DNA of 64,000 bases, taken from Agrostemma githago (lineage: Eukaryota; Streptophyta; Magnoliopsida; Caryophyllales; Caryophyllaceae). Of this stretch, positions 43,674 through 54,301 are shown piece after piece. Position numbers and translations under genes: made by a program. The stretch's first letter is position 1, and every line of letters begins with the position of its first letter. The DNA is taken from NCBI GenBank assembly GCA_958450325.1, contig OY288251.1:17606976-17670975 (forward strand), in the 5' to 3' direction. The notes under the pieces are model-generated. The model was given only the letters and a program-made list of their open reading frames with translations, had not been told where the DNA came from and did not search any database.

Positions 43674-46238
43674 ATGCCGGAAATCGTTGACACCAGTGTA
43701 GGGGTGGGTCCGACGGTCCCACCGGTGACCCCCTTATACGACATGCCGCAGCCGGAGAGAGCTCCTCCCACCACGACCCTGGGGGTAGGTGGAACCAGCC
43801 TCCTGGGCATGCCAAATGCAGCCTCCTGGGCATGCGAAATGCAGCTGTAGCACCAAAGTTGGGGGCACACCCTGAACCTGACCCCAGCTCAGATGGTACA
43901 GACAGTCGCCTTCTTCTCTGCGATGCTAAACCAGGAGTTCACTCCTGACGATCTGGTAGCCAGGGTTGCAACGACCCCCAAGCAGCCTCCCTCAATGAGC
44001 AGGGATGGAGCTGGGGGCAGGAAGCGAACCGCCGCCAGAAACGCCCAGAGGAAAGCAAGAAGGACAGCTCAAATATATGCGCAAGTGCAGAAGCGCATCA
44101 CAACAGGCAGCCAAGAGCCGCCTTCCCAACAACAGGCGTTCTCCATTCACACCACGGAGTCCGCGTCTGGAGGGCAAAGAGGTCTATCCCAGGGATTGCA
44201 GGAGCGGATGAGGCACAAGGAGCCTTCATCTAAACGCCTGGGGGAAAAGCAGGTTGGAGTCTTCTCCAGGTTAACGCCGGCAGTCAAGGGATAGCCAGCC
44301 GTAGGGTTGTCCCAAACCCTGCAATCTAGGCTTAACTGGGGGTAGCCGCTTGAGTCCAGACACCACCAAGATGATAACCTCTGCCAGTCCCGGAGAAAAA
44401 GATCCAGACAAATCTCCCCAGAGACAGAGGACGAAGCGGCGAGCAGGCGGCCACCAAGGCACCGCTCCCCCAGTACGAGGAAACCGATCCCTAGACAATG
44501 GGATATCCACGGTAACCAGTCTGGGGAAAGCAGGTCAAGGGTGGTAGGCAGGCCTACAAAAACTCCTCTTCATTCTGATGTATAAGAATACCCCATCCCA
44601 AAAATCAAAATGCCCACCGTCAAGTTTGACGGGACCACAGACCCAGAGGATCATCTGGCGGCATTTGAGAGTCACATGGGCATGTACGACGTGTTTGACG
44701 CAATCTGGTGTAAAATCTTCCCAACCACCCTGGTAGGACTTGCACAAGGATGGTTCAGGGATCTTCGCCAGGGATCGATCAGCTTCTTTATAGAGTTAGC
44801 CGAGGCCTTCCTTGAACAATATGTAGGGAACAAAAGAAGGCGACTCACTCGATTTGACTTAATGACCCTGAAGCAGAAAAAGGGCGAAAGCGTCAGGGAG
44901 TACCTAAAGAGGTTTGACTTGTCCTACCAGCAAGTCAAGGAGATTGATGATTCCACAGCCGCCTACGCCCTGACGATCTCCCTGCTCCCAGGGGAAATGA
45001 AGAATCAGATGATCAGTGCCCAGCCAAAAACTTTGGCCAAGGCCAGAAAAATCGCTGAAGGGTTTATTCTGCAGGAGAAGTTTCACAGCCTGCCGGACAC
45101 CCCTGCAGGCCAGACAAAGCTGCAATGGGGACCGCAGGGTGGACGTAGCAGAAACGAGCAAGGCAAACAAAGAGAGGAGGGGGATACCCCCAAGAAGGAG
45201 CGCACTGCCTACCAGCCAAGGTTTGACAGCTATACGACCCTCAACAGGCCGAGGGCAGAAATCTTTGAGCTGGAGAAAGAAACAGCAAAATGGAATCGTC
45301 CGAACAAGCTGCGCAGCCCAAAAGGGGATCCTAAAAAATTCTGCACGTTCCACGATTGCATAGGACACACCACAGAAGAATGCCGACACTTAAAAGACGA
45401 AATTGAGAAACTCATCAGAAACGGCTGGCTGGGTAACTATGCAGCAAGAAACAAGCCTCAAAAAGAGGCGGCAGACAAACCTGAAGGCTCAGCCCAAAAT
45501 CGCACGATCATCCATGTAGTGTCAGGAGATGCAGAGGGGCGAACTATTAGACGAAGCCAGAAAAGGCAGATCTGCGAATTACGGAACCAAATTTGCTACG
45601 ACGAGAGGGCGGGAAGTCCAAGGGGCACTACCCTGAGCATCACCCCTGAAGATGTAGGGAGAGTCATATATCCGCATAGTGACCCTTTGGTCCTAACTCT
45701 TGAAATTAGCAATCACATTGTCAAGAGGTGCATGGTGGACACTGGCGCCTACACAAACCTTTTGTACAAAGACGCCTTTGAGAAAATGAATCTAGAGAAA
45801 AGACATCTGAAGCCAGCCCCTGGATCTTTGTACGGGTTCAGTGGAGCAGGTGTACTTCACATGGGGGTTATCGCCTTACCAGTGACATTTGGGGAGGGGG
45901 CCTTTGCCAGGAATGTCAGAGCATCATTCGTTGTGGTGGATGCAAATTCTGCATACAACGCTCTGATTGGCCGAGCCACCCTAGATGAAATCGAAGCTGC
46001 TGTGTCGATCAGGGCTCTCACCATAGCCTATGTGACAGACTTTGGCATGGAGGGAAAGGTCCACGGAGATCAAGAGTCAGGCAGACATTGCTACACCGTG
46101 GCCCTACAAGCCCAGGAGACAGAAAGGAAAGGAAAGCGAAAAGCCGAAGCTCTCCCAGCAGGGAGGGTGAAATCCCGGCTGCCCAGCAAAAAGCAGCCCA
46201 CTTGGAACCTGAAGGGGAGAGCATGCTGGTGGACTTAG
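43674..46238 (+). pseudogene. gag-pro: Tat-B gag-protease with nonsense codons
   Basis: A single frame from the ATG at 43674 to 46238 is interrupted by stops at about 43848 (TAG), 44292 (TAG), 44343 (TAG) and 44580 (TAA), then runs open for 540 codons. The gag core starts VKFDGTTDPEDHLAAFESHM (about 44616). A zinc finger FCTFHDCIGHTTEEC follows (about 45340) and a retropepsin active site VDTGAYTNLL (about 45736) with partner loop NALIGRATLDE (about 45956). Gag forms the particle and protease cuts the polyprotein. All four stops could come from CAG or CAA by one C-to-T change. The pol frame overlaps the end of this frame in a different register. Confidence 0.85.
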
Positions 46239-49200
46239 AACCAGGGAGGCAGGTCCTCATAGGGGCCGACCTGGAGGAGTCTTACCAGAGGGAGTTAATT
46301 GCAGTCCTGAGAGAAAACAGGGACGTATTTGCTTACTCTGCGGATGAGATGCCAGGGGTCGACCCGACTTTTATTGTTCACAAGCTAAACGTTAGTCCGG
46401 AAGCTCGCCCCGTAAAGCAAAATAAAAGAAACATGTCCGTAGAAAAAGACGCGGCGATAAAAGAAGAAATAGACAAGCTCTTAAAAGCAGACTTCATCGA
46501 AGTCTGTGACTACCCTGAATGGTTGGCAAACGTTGGGATGGTGAAAAAATCGTCGGGCGCATGGAGAATGTGCGTAGACTTCACGAATCTTAACAAAGCC
46601 TGCCCAAAAGACTGCTACCCCCTGCCCAGGATAGACCAACTGGTGGACGCCACTAGTGGGTATACCACGTTAAGTTTCTTGGATGCGTTCTCAGGGTACC
46701 ATCAAGTGTACCTCTGGCAGCCTGACAGGACGAAATGCGCCTTCATAACCAGCCATGGCACCTACATGTATAAAATGATGCCATTTGGGCTGAAGAATGC
46801 AGGCGCCACCTATCAGCGGTTGGTGGACAAGGTCTTTGAAAACCAAAAAGGGACAAACTTGGAAGCCTATGTCGATGATGCAATTGTCAAGAGCAAGGGG
46901 GACAAGGAGCATCTAGCAGACCTGCAGGAAACATTCTCCTCCCTGCGGTCATACAAGATGAAGCTGAATCCGAAAAAATGCACATTCGGAGTCCGATCCG
47001 GAAAATTCCTGGGATTCTTAGTCAGCTCCAGGGAGATAGACGCCAATCCCGAAAAGATTCAGGCAGTCCTAGACCTCCCGGAGCCTAAGACCATAAGGGA
47101 TATTCAACGGCTCACAGACAGGATGGCTGCCCTGGCCCGCTTTATCGCCAGATTGGCAGACAAGTCCACCCCTTTCTTCAAAGTGTTGAAGGGCAATAAG
47201 CAATTCAAATGGGAAGACGAACAAAAGAAAGCCTTCGAACAGTTGAAGGAACACCTAAAGAAACTCCCTACCTTGGCAAGACCAGTGGCCGGAGAAAAAC
47301 TGTACCTGTACATTGCTGTCACCAACACAACAGTAAGTGCAGTCATCCTAAGGGAGGATGCAGGCTCACAGCTGCCCATCTACTTTGTGAGTCACGCCCT
47401 AGGAGCAGCCGAGAGAAACTATCCTTTAATAGAAAAAGCCGCCTATGCAGTCATCATTGCGGCCAGAAAGCTCAGACCCTACTTTGACGCACATCCCGTT
47501 GTGGTCCTCACCGACCAGCCCCTGGAAAAGATATTGGAAAAATTTGAGAAATCAGGAAGGCTGCTAAAATGGGCAAGCGAGTTAAGCGGGCTGGGGATAT
47601 CATATCAACCGAGGACGGCCATCAAGGCACACGCCTTGGCCGACTTCCTGGCTGAATGTTCCCATTCAGGGGAAGAGGCGCCCCTCGCCGGAGAATGGAC
47701 CGTGCACACTGACAGATCCTCAACAACCAATGGTGCAGGGGCAGGCGTTGTACTGACCAGCCCTGAGGGAGTGGATTTTGAGCATGCATTTAGATTCACC
47801 TTCCTCGCATCAAACAATGAGGTAGAGTATGAGGTCGTACTCGCAGGGATAAATCTGGCCAAGGCAGCAGGAGCAGAGCGGGTTGTACTAGCCACTGACT
47901 CCCAGCTCATTGCTAATCAAATTAATGGGGAATATGAGGCTATAGATCAGACCATGGCCACCTACCTCGAAAAAGTAAAACAGGAATTATCAGGCCTGAA
48001 GTCTTATGAAATCAGGCAAATACCCCGATCGCAGAATAATCGGGCTGACGCTCTATCAAAGCTGGCTAGCTCCAGCCTGCAAGGCATAAGGAGGTCAGTT
48101 TGGGTTGATGTTATGCATGAGAAGTCCACCACTCCCTGTCAGGCAGTCAGCACCATTGAAGAGGGACAGGAAAACTGGATGACCCCCCTTATTCAGTTCA
48201 AAAGATACAGCATCCTGTCGCCTGATCCACTGCAGAAAAAGAAAATACAAGCCAAAGCGGCCTGGTTCATAATCATTGGCGGGGAGCTCTACAAAAAATC
48301 TTTCACTTACCCCCTGCTCAGATGCCTAAGGGCAGACCAGGCCGCGGAAGTTCTAGAGGACATCCACTCAGGGATCTGCGGACATCACATTGGAGGAAGG
48401 TCATTGGCCCACAAAGCCCTAAGGGCAGGCTACTACTGGCCTACCATGCTAGCAGATGCCAGGAGCCTAACCCAAAAATGCAGAAAATGCCAACTCTTCG
48501 CTCCATCAATCCATGTCCCAGTCCAAGAACACAGGCCAATTTTATCTCCCATTCCTTTCGCCCAATGAGGGATGGACATACTGGGTCCCTTCACCACAGC
48601 TACAGGGGGACGAAAATTTCTGATCGTGAGGATAGACTACTTCACAAAGTGGGTTGAAGCTGAAGCAGTTCCAAACATCACCGAGCCGGCGGTCAGGAAG
48701 GTCATTTGGAGGAACATTATAACCAGATTTGGCCTTCCAAAGACATTGGCATTTGACCATGGAAGGCAATTTGATAATAATCCCCTAAGAACCTGGCTGG
48801 AAGGGCATGGGATAGCCGTCGCCTACTCCGCTGTCTGCCACCCCCAGACCAATGGGCAGTCCGAGGCCGCAAACAAGCAGATCTTAAACGGACTCAAAAA
48901 AATGGTAGATGACCTCAAGGGAAGATGGGCAGACGAGCTACCAAGCATCCTATGATCAATAAGGACCACCAGAAAAGAGTCAACAGGACAGACACCCTTT
49001 GGCCTAGTATATGGAGCAGAGGCTCTACTACCCATCGAAGTACGAGTTCCTACCCTGCGATCTCAGCAATACAACCAGGCTGACAACGACGAAGCAATGA
49101 CCGAAGCTCTTGACCTGGTCCACGAAGTCAAGGAGGAGGCCAGCACCAACATAGCAGCCTACCAGAAAAGAATGAGAAAAGCGTACAACAAGAGGGTGCA

Positions 49201-49411
49201 TGAGAGAAGATTTCAGGTAGGTGACCTAGTACTAAGGAAGACACAAGCTATTGGAAAATCTAGAGAACACGGCAAACTAAGCGCCAACTGGGAAGGCCTA
49301 TACCAAGTGACCCAGATCTTGGGAACAGGCACGTACAAAATCGCCAACCCAGCAGGCCAAGAGTTGAACGCACACTGGAACGCCGACACCCTAAAAAGAT
49401 ACTATGTATAA
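46088..49411 (+). pseudogene. pol: Tat-B pol: reverse transcriptase, two RNase H domains, integrase
   Basis: One frame to 49411 with two TGA codons, at 48569-48571 and 48953-48955. Order: reverse transcriptase with WRMCVDFTNLNKACPKD and YVDDAIVKS (about 46560-46890); gypsy RNase H (LYLYIAVTNTTVSAVI, 47300-47640); connection; archaeal-type RNase H (WTVHTDRSSTTNGAGAG ... NNEVEYE ... ATDSQL, 47690-48080); integrase HHCC (HSGICGHH ... CRKCQ) and core (FDHGRQFD, NGQSEA); C-terminus ending LKRYYV. The first TGA replaces a tryptophan codon still present in Tat-A (FAQWRMD). The change of register between protease and reverse transcriptase, within 46100-46230, is either a 1-base indel or programmed frameshifting; an indel seems likelier. 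Confidence 0.9.
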
Positions 49412-49696
49412 TTAAGCCTTAAGGAAATCACGTCCATAGGAAAAGATACCGGCGGAGGACGATCAAAAAGAAATGTCGACGACTCCGACCAATCTTATGT
49501 TTTGACAAAATTTCTATAACAACTCAAGAATTCATACTCGTTGTCTGTTTAAACTTGCGCTCTCACACACAAACGAGCAGGGGGCAATAAAGGGAGCCCC
49601 CCTGTTGCCAGAACCAAGAAAAAGGGACACCCCAACAAAAGCTTTAAAACCGCTACCTATCCTCAAACAGGAAGGATGCAGGCCACACACAGCCAA
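49412..49696 (+). other. Tat-B spacer after pol
   Basis: Untranslated sequence closely matching Tat-A 1464-1751 (for example ATTCATACTCGTTGTCTGTT). No gene. Confidence 0.7.
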
Positions 49697-50285
49697 CAAG
49701 GACTGGGGGCAAATCCCCCAACCTTGTATAAAAAAAATGCAAAAGCCCTCCCTGCCTGCCTCTGGGCAGGCAGGGAGCAAGCCCCCTGGACTCCAAGCAG
49801 AGACCAGGGACAGGCCAGGCTGCGCACAACTGACAAGGACTGGGGGCAAATCCCCCAACCTTGTATAAAAAACGCAAAAGCCCTCCTTGCCTGCCTCAGG
49901 GCAGGCAGGGAGCAAGCCCCCTGGACTCCAAGTAGAGACCAAGGACAGGCCAGGCTATGCACAACTGACAAGGACTAGGGGAAAATCCCCCAACCTTGTA
50001 TAAAAAACGCAAAAGCCCTCCCTGCCTGCCTCAGGGCAGGCAGGGAGCAAGCCCCCTGGGCGCCAAGCAGAGACCAAGGATAAGACAGGCTACGCACGAC
50101 CGACAAGGACTGGGGGCAATTCCCCCCAACCTTGTATAAAAAACGCGAAAGCTTTCCCTACCTACCTCTGGGCAGGCAGGGGGCAGGCCCCCTGAGCTTC
50201 GAGCAAAGGCCAGGGACAGGCCAGGCTGCACACAGCTAACGAGGGCCGGGGGCAATTCCCCCCAACCTTATATAAAAAAAACGCG
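49697..50285. repeat. 136-bp tandem array with two hairpins per unit
   Basis: Units begin at 49697, 49834, 49969, 50104 and 50240 (spacings 137, 135, 135, 136), each starting C(A/G)AGG(A/G)C(T/C)(G/A)GGGG. Each unit holds TGGGGGCAAATCCCCCA, a perfect 6-bp stem, and a second inverted repeat, CCCTGCCTGCC facing GGCAGGCAGGG across 3-5 bases in the best copies. A TTGTATAAAAAA block lies between them. The last unit is incomplete. Confidence 0.95.
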
Positions 50286-50456
50286 AAAGAAGCAGACTAA
50301 AACAAAGGAAAGGCAATCCATAGCAAAACCCATGAAGGGTAGAAAGTTTTTACAAAATAACTAAGGCAAAGATCCGGAAAGAGCAGATATTACAGACGGC
50401 TGGCAATAACAAAGGCTCAGCGTGAAAAGTAAAGTTATTACAAGAAAGGATAAGCA
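50286..50456 (-). other. 3' flank of the Tat-B antisense gene
   Basis: 170 bp between the array and the antisense stop codon, the likely 3' untranslated region of the antisense gene. No clear AATAAA on the minus strand; AATAAC occurs near 50436. Confidence 0.5.
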
Positions 50457-51687
50457 TCATGGAGCATCCTGGCTTGGGCCGGCAGCTGCCTCAGGTGGCC
50501 TGGCCGCCCGAGCCTCATTCTTAGCAGAGTAGAGGGTCCGGAAAGCCTCTTCATCAAACGCAGGGAACATTTCCCCAATCACCTCCATCACCAACTCCCG
50601 AGAAGAGTTGGCACCACTCACAAAGCTTGCATCCACTGCGGCCTCAGTCTCCTCTGCAAGAGTCTCTTTTTCTTTTTTCCACTCCCCCTTGGCCTGCTCA
50701 AAAGCCGAGTCAGCTCTGGACAATTGCTCCTCCAAATCAGCTACTTTTCCTTTCAGATGCCCCATCTCAGCCAAAGTCAGGGTGGCCCGCTCCATTGACA
50801 AACGGCTCTCCTTCAGATTAGCGTCCAGCTTGGCTACTTCCTTCACAGCTCTCTCTCCCTGGAGTTTCCACTGACCAGCCTGGTTCTTTGCCTCCTCCAG
50901 CTCACTCTCTTGCCTCGCCAACTTATCTTTTAAATTGTTTATCAAAGTTATGTCCCTCTCCACCATAGCCAGACAGTCAGGAGGAGGAGCCCCTGGTGTG
51001 ACGGTCAATTCTTCATCACTCAGACGGCTGAGAGCCGCCAGTTCGGCAGACGCCAGCAAAACCTTGGAGGTACGCTGGATATATTGGAGCACCTGGTGAG
51101 AAGTTGAAGTCACTGATTTGGTAAGGCGGTCAGCCACGACGACGCCAGAGTCGGAAAGCAGGCCCGATACGTCCACACTATCACCAGCGGTATAATGAAA
51201 CTCAGTGTTCTCCTCCGGAAAGGGAATGCTCGGAAGTTCGCGTGCAGGGCGCTTTGCTTCAGGAGAAGCAACATCCGCCTCCAGATCCACCACATCAGCT
51301 TCTGAAGGCTCCCTACCCCTCTTCTTTCTCGGCTCCAAAGGGACACTCTCCCCAGTTCCGTCTGAGTTCACAGGGTGCGATCCCTGAGAAGTTCGGGGCC
51401 CGACCGGAGAGACGCCCTGCTTCTGGCCAGGGGAAGGGGTGGCCCCTAAGGTGACCTCAGCCTCCCCTTCATGAACATTAGGGGAAGGGGTCGTCGTCTT
51501 TGCTGACGGCAGTCGAGGAGGGAGAGGCAGCCTCCTGCCAGCAGCGAAATCCTTTACAAGCTTCATCAAACTTTTTCCCCCTTTCTTGAAGTTTGAAGGG
51601 AGGGGGGACGCTTGGAAAAGACGACAAACTCCTCACTTAAACCTAACCTCTTAACTTGCCTCCTTGTCCAACGAAGAGAAGCAAAGT
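50457..51687 (-). CDS. Tat-B antisense gene, second exon: coiled-coil protein
   Basis: From the ATG at 51566 the frame runs 369 codons to 50457. It opens with a low-complexity, proline- and charge-rich part containing KKRGREPSEAD (about 85-95), followed by a long heptad coiled coil (about 205-315, with EEAKNQAGQWKLQGERA and LEEQLSRADSAFEQAKG) and an alanine-rich tail. It lies directly downstream of a Transposase_28-like ORF on the same strand, as in the C-terminal parts of proteins of that family. A strong acceptor (TTTTTTCTCTTGCAG, ending 51688) marks the exon start. Joining there to the upstream donor gives a frame one base off, ending at 51566-51568. The role in the element is unknown. Confidence 0.6.
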
Positions 51688-51773
51688 CTGCAAGAGAAAA
51701 AAGGACAGTCAGCTAAAAGCAAAGGAATAAGAAATCTCAAAAATTCGCGCCAGCAAAAGCCCCCCTGAACTAC
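51688..51773 (-). other. Predicted 86-base intron of the Tat-B antisense gene
   Basis: On the minus strand it begins GTAGTTCAGG at 51773 and ends in a pyrimidine tract plus GCAG at 51688. Size and borders fit a plant GT-AG intron. Read through, the upstream frame continues 22 codons to a stop at 51709. Confidence 0.55.
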
Positions 51774-52800
51774 CTTCACGGCTAGTGATTAGACCCAAGG
51801 GAAGCAAATACTCGTCTGTGGTTATAAGCTCCGCATGTGGGAGCCAGAAAGCAGGGCAAAAGGAGCCGGATTTGTCCACAATTATTTCAAACTTCTCGAC
51901 AAAAGCCTCCTCCTTGGCACTCAGCTTTACTTCCAGGGCCTTCCCCCCGACGCCTGGGTGGTATTCTTCGCGGGTTTCCATACGGGTATGGACATGGTTC
52001 CTAAAATGCCTAGGAATCTTCCACCCTGACGCACTGTGTACGTACACGAAGTTATTTTTCCAGTCTTTCAGGCTGCTCAGAGCCGGCCAGACCAGGGCGT
52101 ACTTCTTCTGCCTCTCCAGAGACCAATAACCAGGGGAACCGTCTCCCCCTGACGAGGATACCATTTGAAGGCCGACCATGAAGCGCAGGGCATCAATGGA
52201 AGGCTCCTCGCCATGGAAAAGACAGGTCCAAGTGTAAGCAATCAAGAACCTGATGGCTAAGGCGGTCAGCTGAGCGATAGCAACATTCATCCTCCTGAAA
52301 GCCTCCTCCAGGAAGGGATGAAGTGGAAATCGCAGGCCAAACTCTAAAGCCTTGTGATAGACAGCCACACAACCCTCTGGAGGGCAGCACACCGTGTCCT
52401 TTTCCCCCGGGACTACGACAGTGTATCCCTCCCCAAAATTATAGAATTTCTCAATTTCCTCGGCAGCATTGCTTTCTAAGATCAAGTCCCTATTCTGGGC
52501 CTCGGGGTAGGTCTTTAGGGGAACTAAGTATTTCTTCTTATCCAAATAGTAAGTTTTCCCCCTGTCCCTACGGATGAGGGGGCCGGCAATCCTGGAAGGG
52601 TCTATTTCCAGGGCCTCATCATCAGAGTCGACAACGTCGAAAGGAGCGGGTTCGGGTGATTCGGCACCCTCCCCCCTGTCAAGATCCTCCTCTCCCCTAG
52701 GTCCAACTCCAAAAGAGGAGGCTAAATCGTGCCTATCCCCGTCCCCACCTTCATTCTTCTCAAGTAAAGAACAAAAAGAAAAAGCGCGGACTCGAGACAT
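51774..52800 (-). CDS. Tat-B antisense gene, first exon: Transposase_28-like protein
   Basis: The ATG at 52800 (MSRVRAFSF) starts 342 codons before the donor at 51773. An acidic N-terminus is followed by a globular region (residues about 135-275) with the pattern of the plant 'putative gypsy type transposon' family PF04195: FPLHPFLEEAFRR, then QLTALAIRFLIAY, EPSIDALRFMVGL, GYWSLERQ, LKDWKNNFVYVH and GWKIPRHF. Such proteins are encoded antisense near the 3' end of Tat-type elements and in stray genomic copies. No catalytic activity is established. A TATA-like box lies 210 bases upstream. The frame is free of stops, in contrast to gag and pol, which may mean constraint or chance. Confidence 0.7.
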
Positions 52801-52851
52801 ACTGGGTATGAAGAAAAGAACCGAGGAAAGGGAAAGAAGACGAAGATTCAA

Positions 52852-53363
52852 AGAAAGATTCTAACCTAGAAAGTCGGTCGTCGCCGGAAAATGTGACAGT
52901 AAAAACTTCTTGATCTCACAGAGTTCTTAGCAACGAAGACGGTTTGAGAATATGGGGGAAGTTTCGAATTTTGAAAAGTGTAAAAGAAGGAAATGAAGGG
53001 GAGAAGAACTTATATAAAGCCCAGGAAGCCTAAAAGGCCATCTCTCTGACAAGACGCCCCCAATAACCTACTCCACGTGTCACGCGCTGGACACAAACTG
53101 CTCACCCCTTCCCAAGAAGGGCCTCGAAAAGGCAAAAAGTGTCAGAAGAATAGTCGACTGGCAACGTCATCCCCGCAAAAAAAAAACAAAAAAAAAACAA
53201 AAAAAAACAAAAGAAAATAGCCAAGTCGCTCAAATTTCTTCATTATCCTTAAATGGAAAATGGGCAGGTTACATATCATGGCAGGCAAATAAAAAATATA
53301 CATAAGAAAATACATAAGAGCCTAAATTTCCGGCTCGACGAACCTACGCCCGGCTAAGCAGGC
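52852..53363 (-). other. Upstream region of the Tat-B antisense gene
   Basis: No ORF. It contains a symmetric TATA-like box (CTTATATAAAG on the plus strand, 53009-53019), a run of A9C-type repeats (53178-53212) and GA-rich sequence. It probably serves as promoter and 5' leader of the antisense gene and 3' flank of the cysteine-rich ORF. Confidence 0.5.
53010..53018 (-). promoter_or_regulatory. TATA-like box for the antisense gene
   Basis: CTTTATATAAG on the minus strand, about 210 bases before the ATG at 52800. It lies outside the LTR, suggesting an independent promoter. No start site is known. Confidence 0.45.
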
Positions 53364-53948
53364 CTAATCATCATCTAAATCTGGAGAATGGTCTCCAGGG
53401 CTACTTTGACCCCCGAAGTCCGACCCCCAGTCCCAGTCTGGGGAGTCCTTGAAAGGGTCATTAGGGAGTCCATCCTCATCCCTGTCGCTCAAACAGCCTA
53501 GACCCTCGCTGTCATCGGAGTCTCGGCTACTGTCATCCCAATCCCTGCCATAGGGAACAGCCTGGGATTCATCACAAGTACGACAACCTGTTCTCTTCAC
53601 GGGAGAAGAGGGGCCTGACCCCAAGGAGGAATCTGCATCAGAGCAGTCGGGGTCAAATTGTTCAGGGTGCAGCCACGAGAAACATTCGTGGCATCCCCGA
53701 TCAAAGCACCCACCTCCCTGAGGACAACGCCTAAATATGGAAGCAGCAGGAGGCGAAGATCTCTTGGGGCGCTTGCTCGCCCTGATGGAAGCTTTCCGAC
53801 CACTCCGACGAGGGTGTGGCCGTGAACGACGGCTGCGGCAGATGGCCCGGTAGGCCGCCCGAGCATACCGGAGCCTCCAAAATCCTCTGAAAAGAAAGGT
53901 GACAGTACGAACCCCATGGCGGGTAACGGACTTTTTGATCCAAACCAT
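53364..53948 (-). CDS. Second antisense ORF in Tat-B: cysteine-rich acidic protein
   Basis: 194 codons from a real ATG (53948). The N-terminal third is very basic (RSRRSRPHPRRSGRKASIRA, about residues 37-56). The middle has eight cysteines in CPQGGGCFDRGCHECFSW, FDPDC and GCRTC, spacings that could bind zinc. The last 80 residues are rich in Asp and Ser (DWDDSSRDSDDSEGL). I recognise no family. The frame has no stop despite its composition bias, and a TATA-like box lies 67 bases upstream. It could be a spurious ORF in GC-skewed sequence, but basic-Cys-acidic zoning is unlike the window's shadow frames. Confidence 0.5.
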   Translation of the reverse strand: MVWIKKSVTRHGVRTVTFLFRGFWRLRYARAAYRAICRSRRSRPHPRRSGRKASIRASKRPKRSSPPAASIFRRCPQGGGCFDRGCHECFSWLHPEQFDPDCSDADSSLGSGPSSPVKRTGCRTCDESQAVPYGRDWDDSSRDSDDSEGLGCLSDRDEDGLPNDPFKDSPDWDWGSDFGGQSSPGDHSPDLDDD

Positions 53949-54301
53949 AATTCAGCAGAGAGAAGTGGAAGGATTGAGGATGAGTTTAAACGAAAAATGG
54001 CAAGGAAAGCTGGAATTTATACAAGTGAAACGCAGCATTAAATGGTGTCCCAACCGCTCTGGAAGGGGAACCACCAATTACAAAGCCTTCACGTTTCCCG
54101 AAAATCCACCGAGCAAAGAAGGGTAATCATTGCAAGAAATCCCTCAACTCTTTGCATACCTGACAGAATCTGAGCTTCATTCCTCGAGAAAGTACAAAGC
54201 ATTAAATGCTGCAGCAAAAGTGAAAATAAGTCAACCTGCCTCCAAGCAGAAGTCGCCAGCCGGAGGGAAACCTTGCTCCCCCCCAGCTTGCGAGGGCCAA
54301 T
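53949..54301 (-). other. Region between the antisense ORF and the 3' LTR
   Basis: 350 bp without a gene. It includes the TATA-like box at 54015-54021 and short A-rich stretches. A clear polypurine tract is not visible directly before the LTR (GCGAGGGCCAAT), unusual for an LTR element. Confidence 0.5.
54015..54021 (-). promoter_or_regulatory. TATA-like box for the cysteine-rich ORF
   Basis: TATAAAT on the minus strand, 67 bases before the ATG at 53948, a normal plant promoter geometry with a short leader. Confidence 0.4.

Noticed and set aside
43893..44294. Separate small gene after the Tat-B primer site
   Set aside because: It is in the same frame as the downstream gag and separated from it only by stop codons, so it is part of gag.
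49605..49978. Overlapping ORFs on both strands through the 136-bp array
   Set aside because: They result from the repeat having few stops in several frames; products are repeats of the same low-complexity peptide with no homology.
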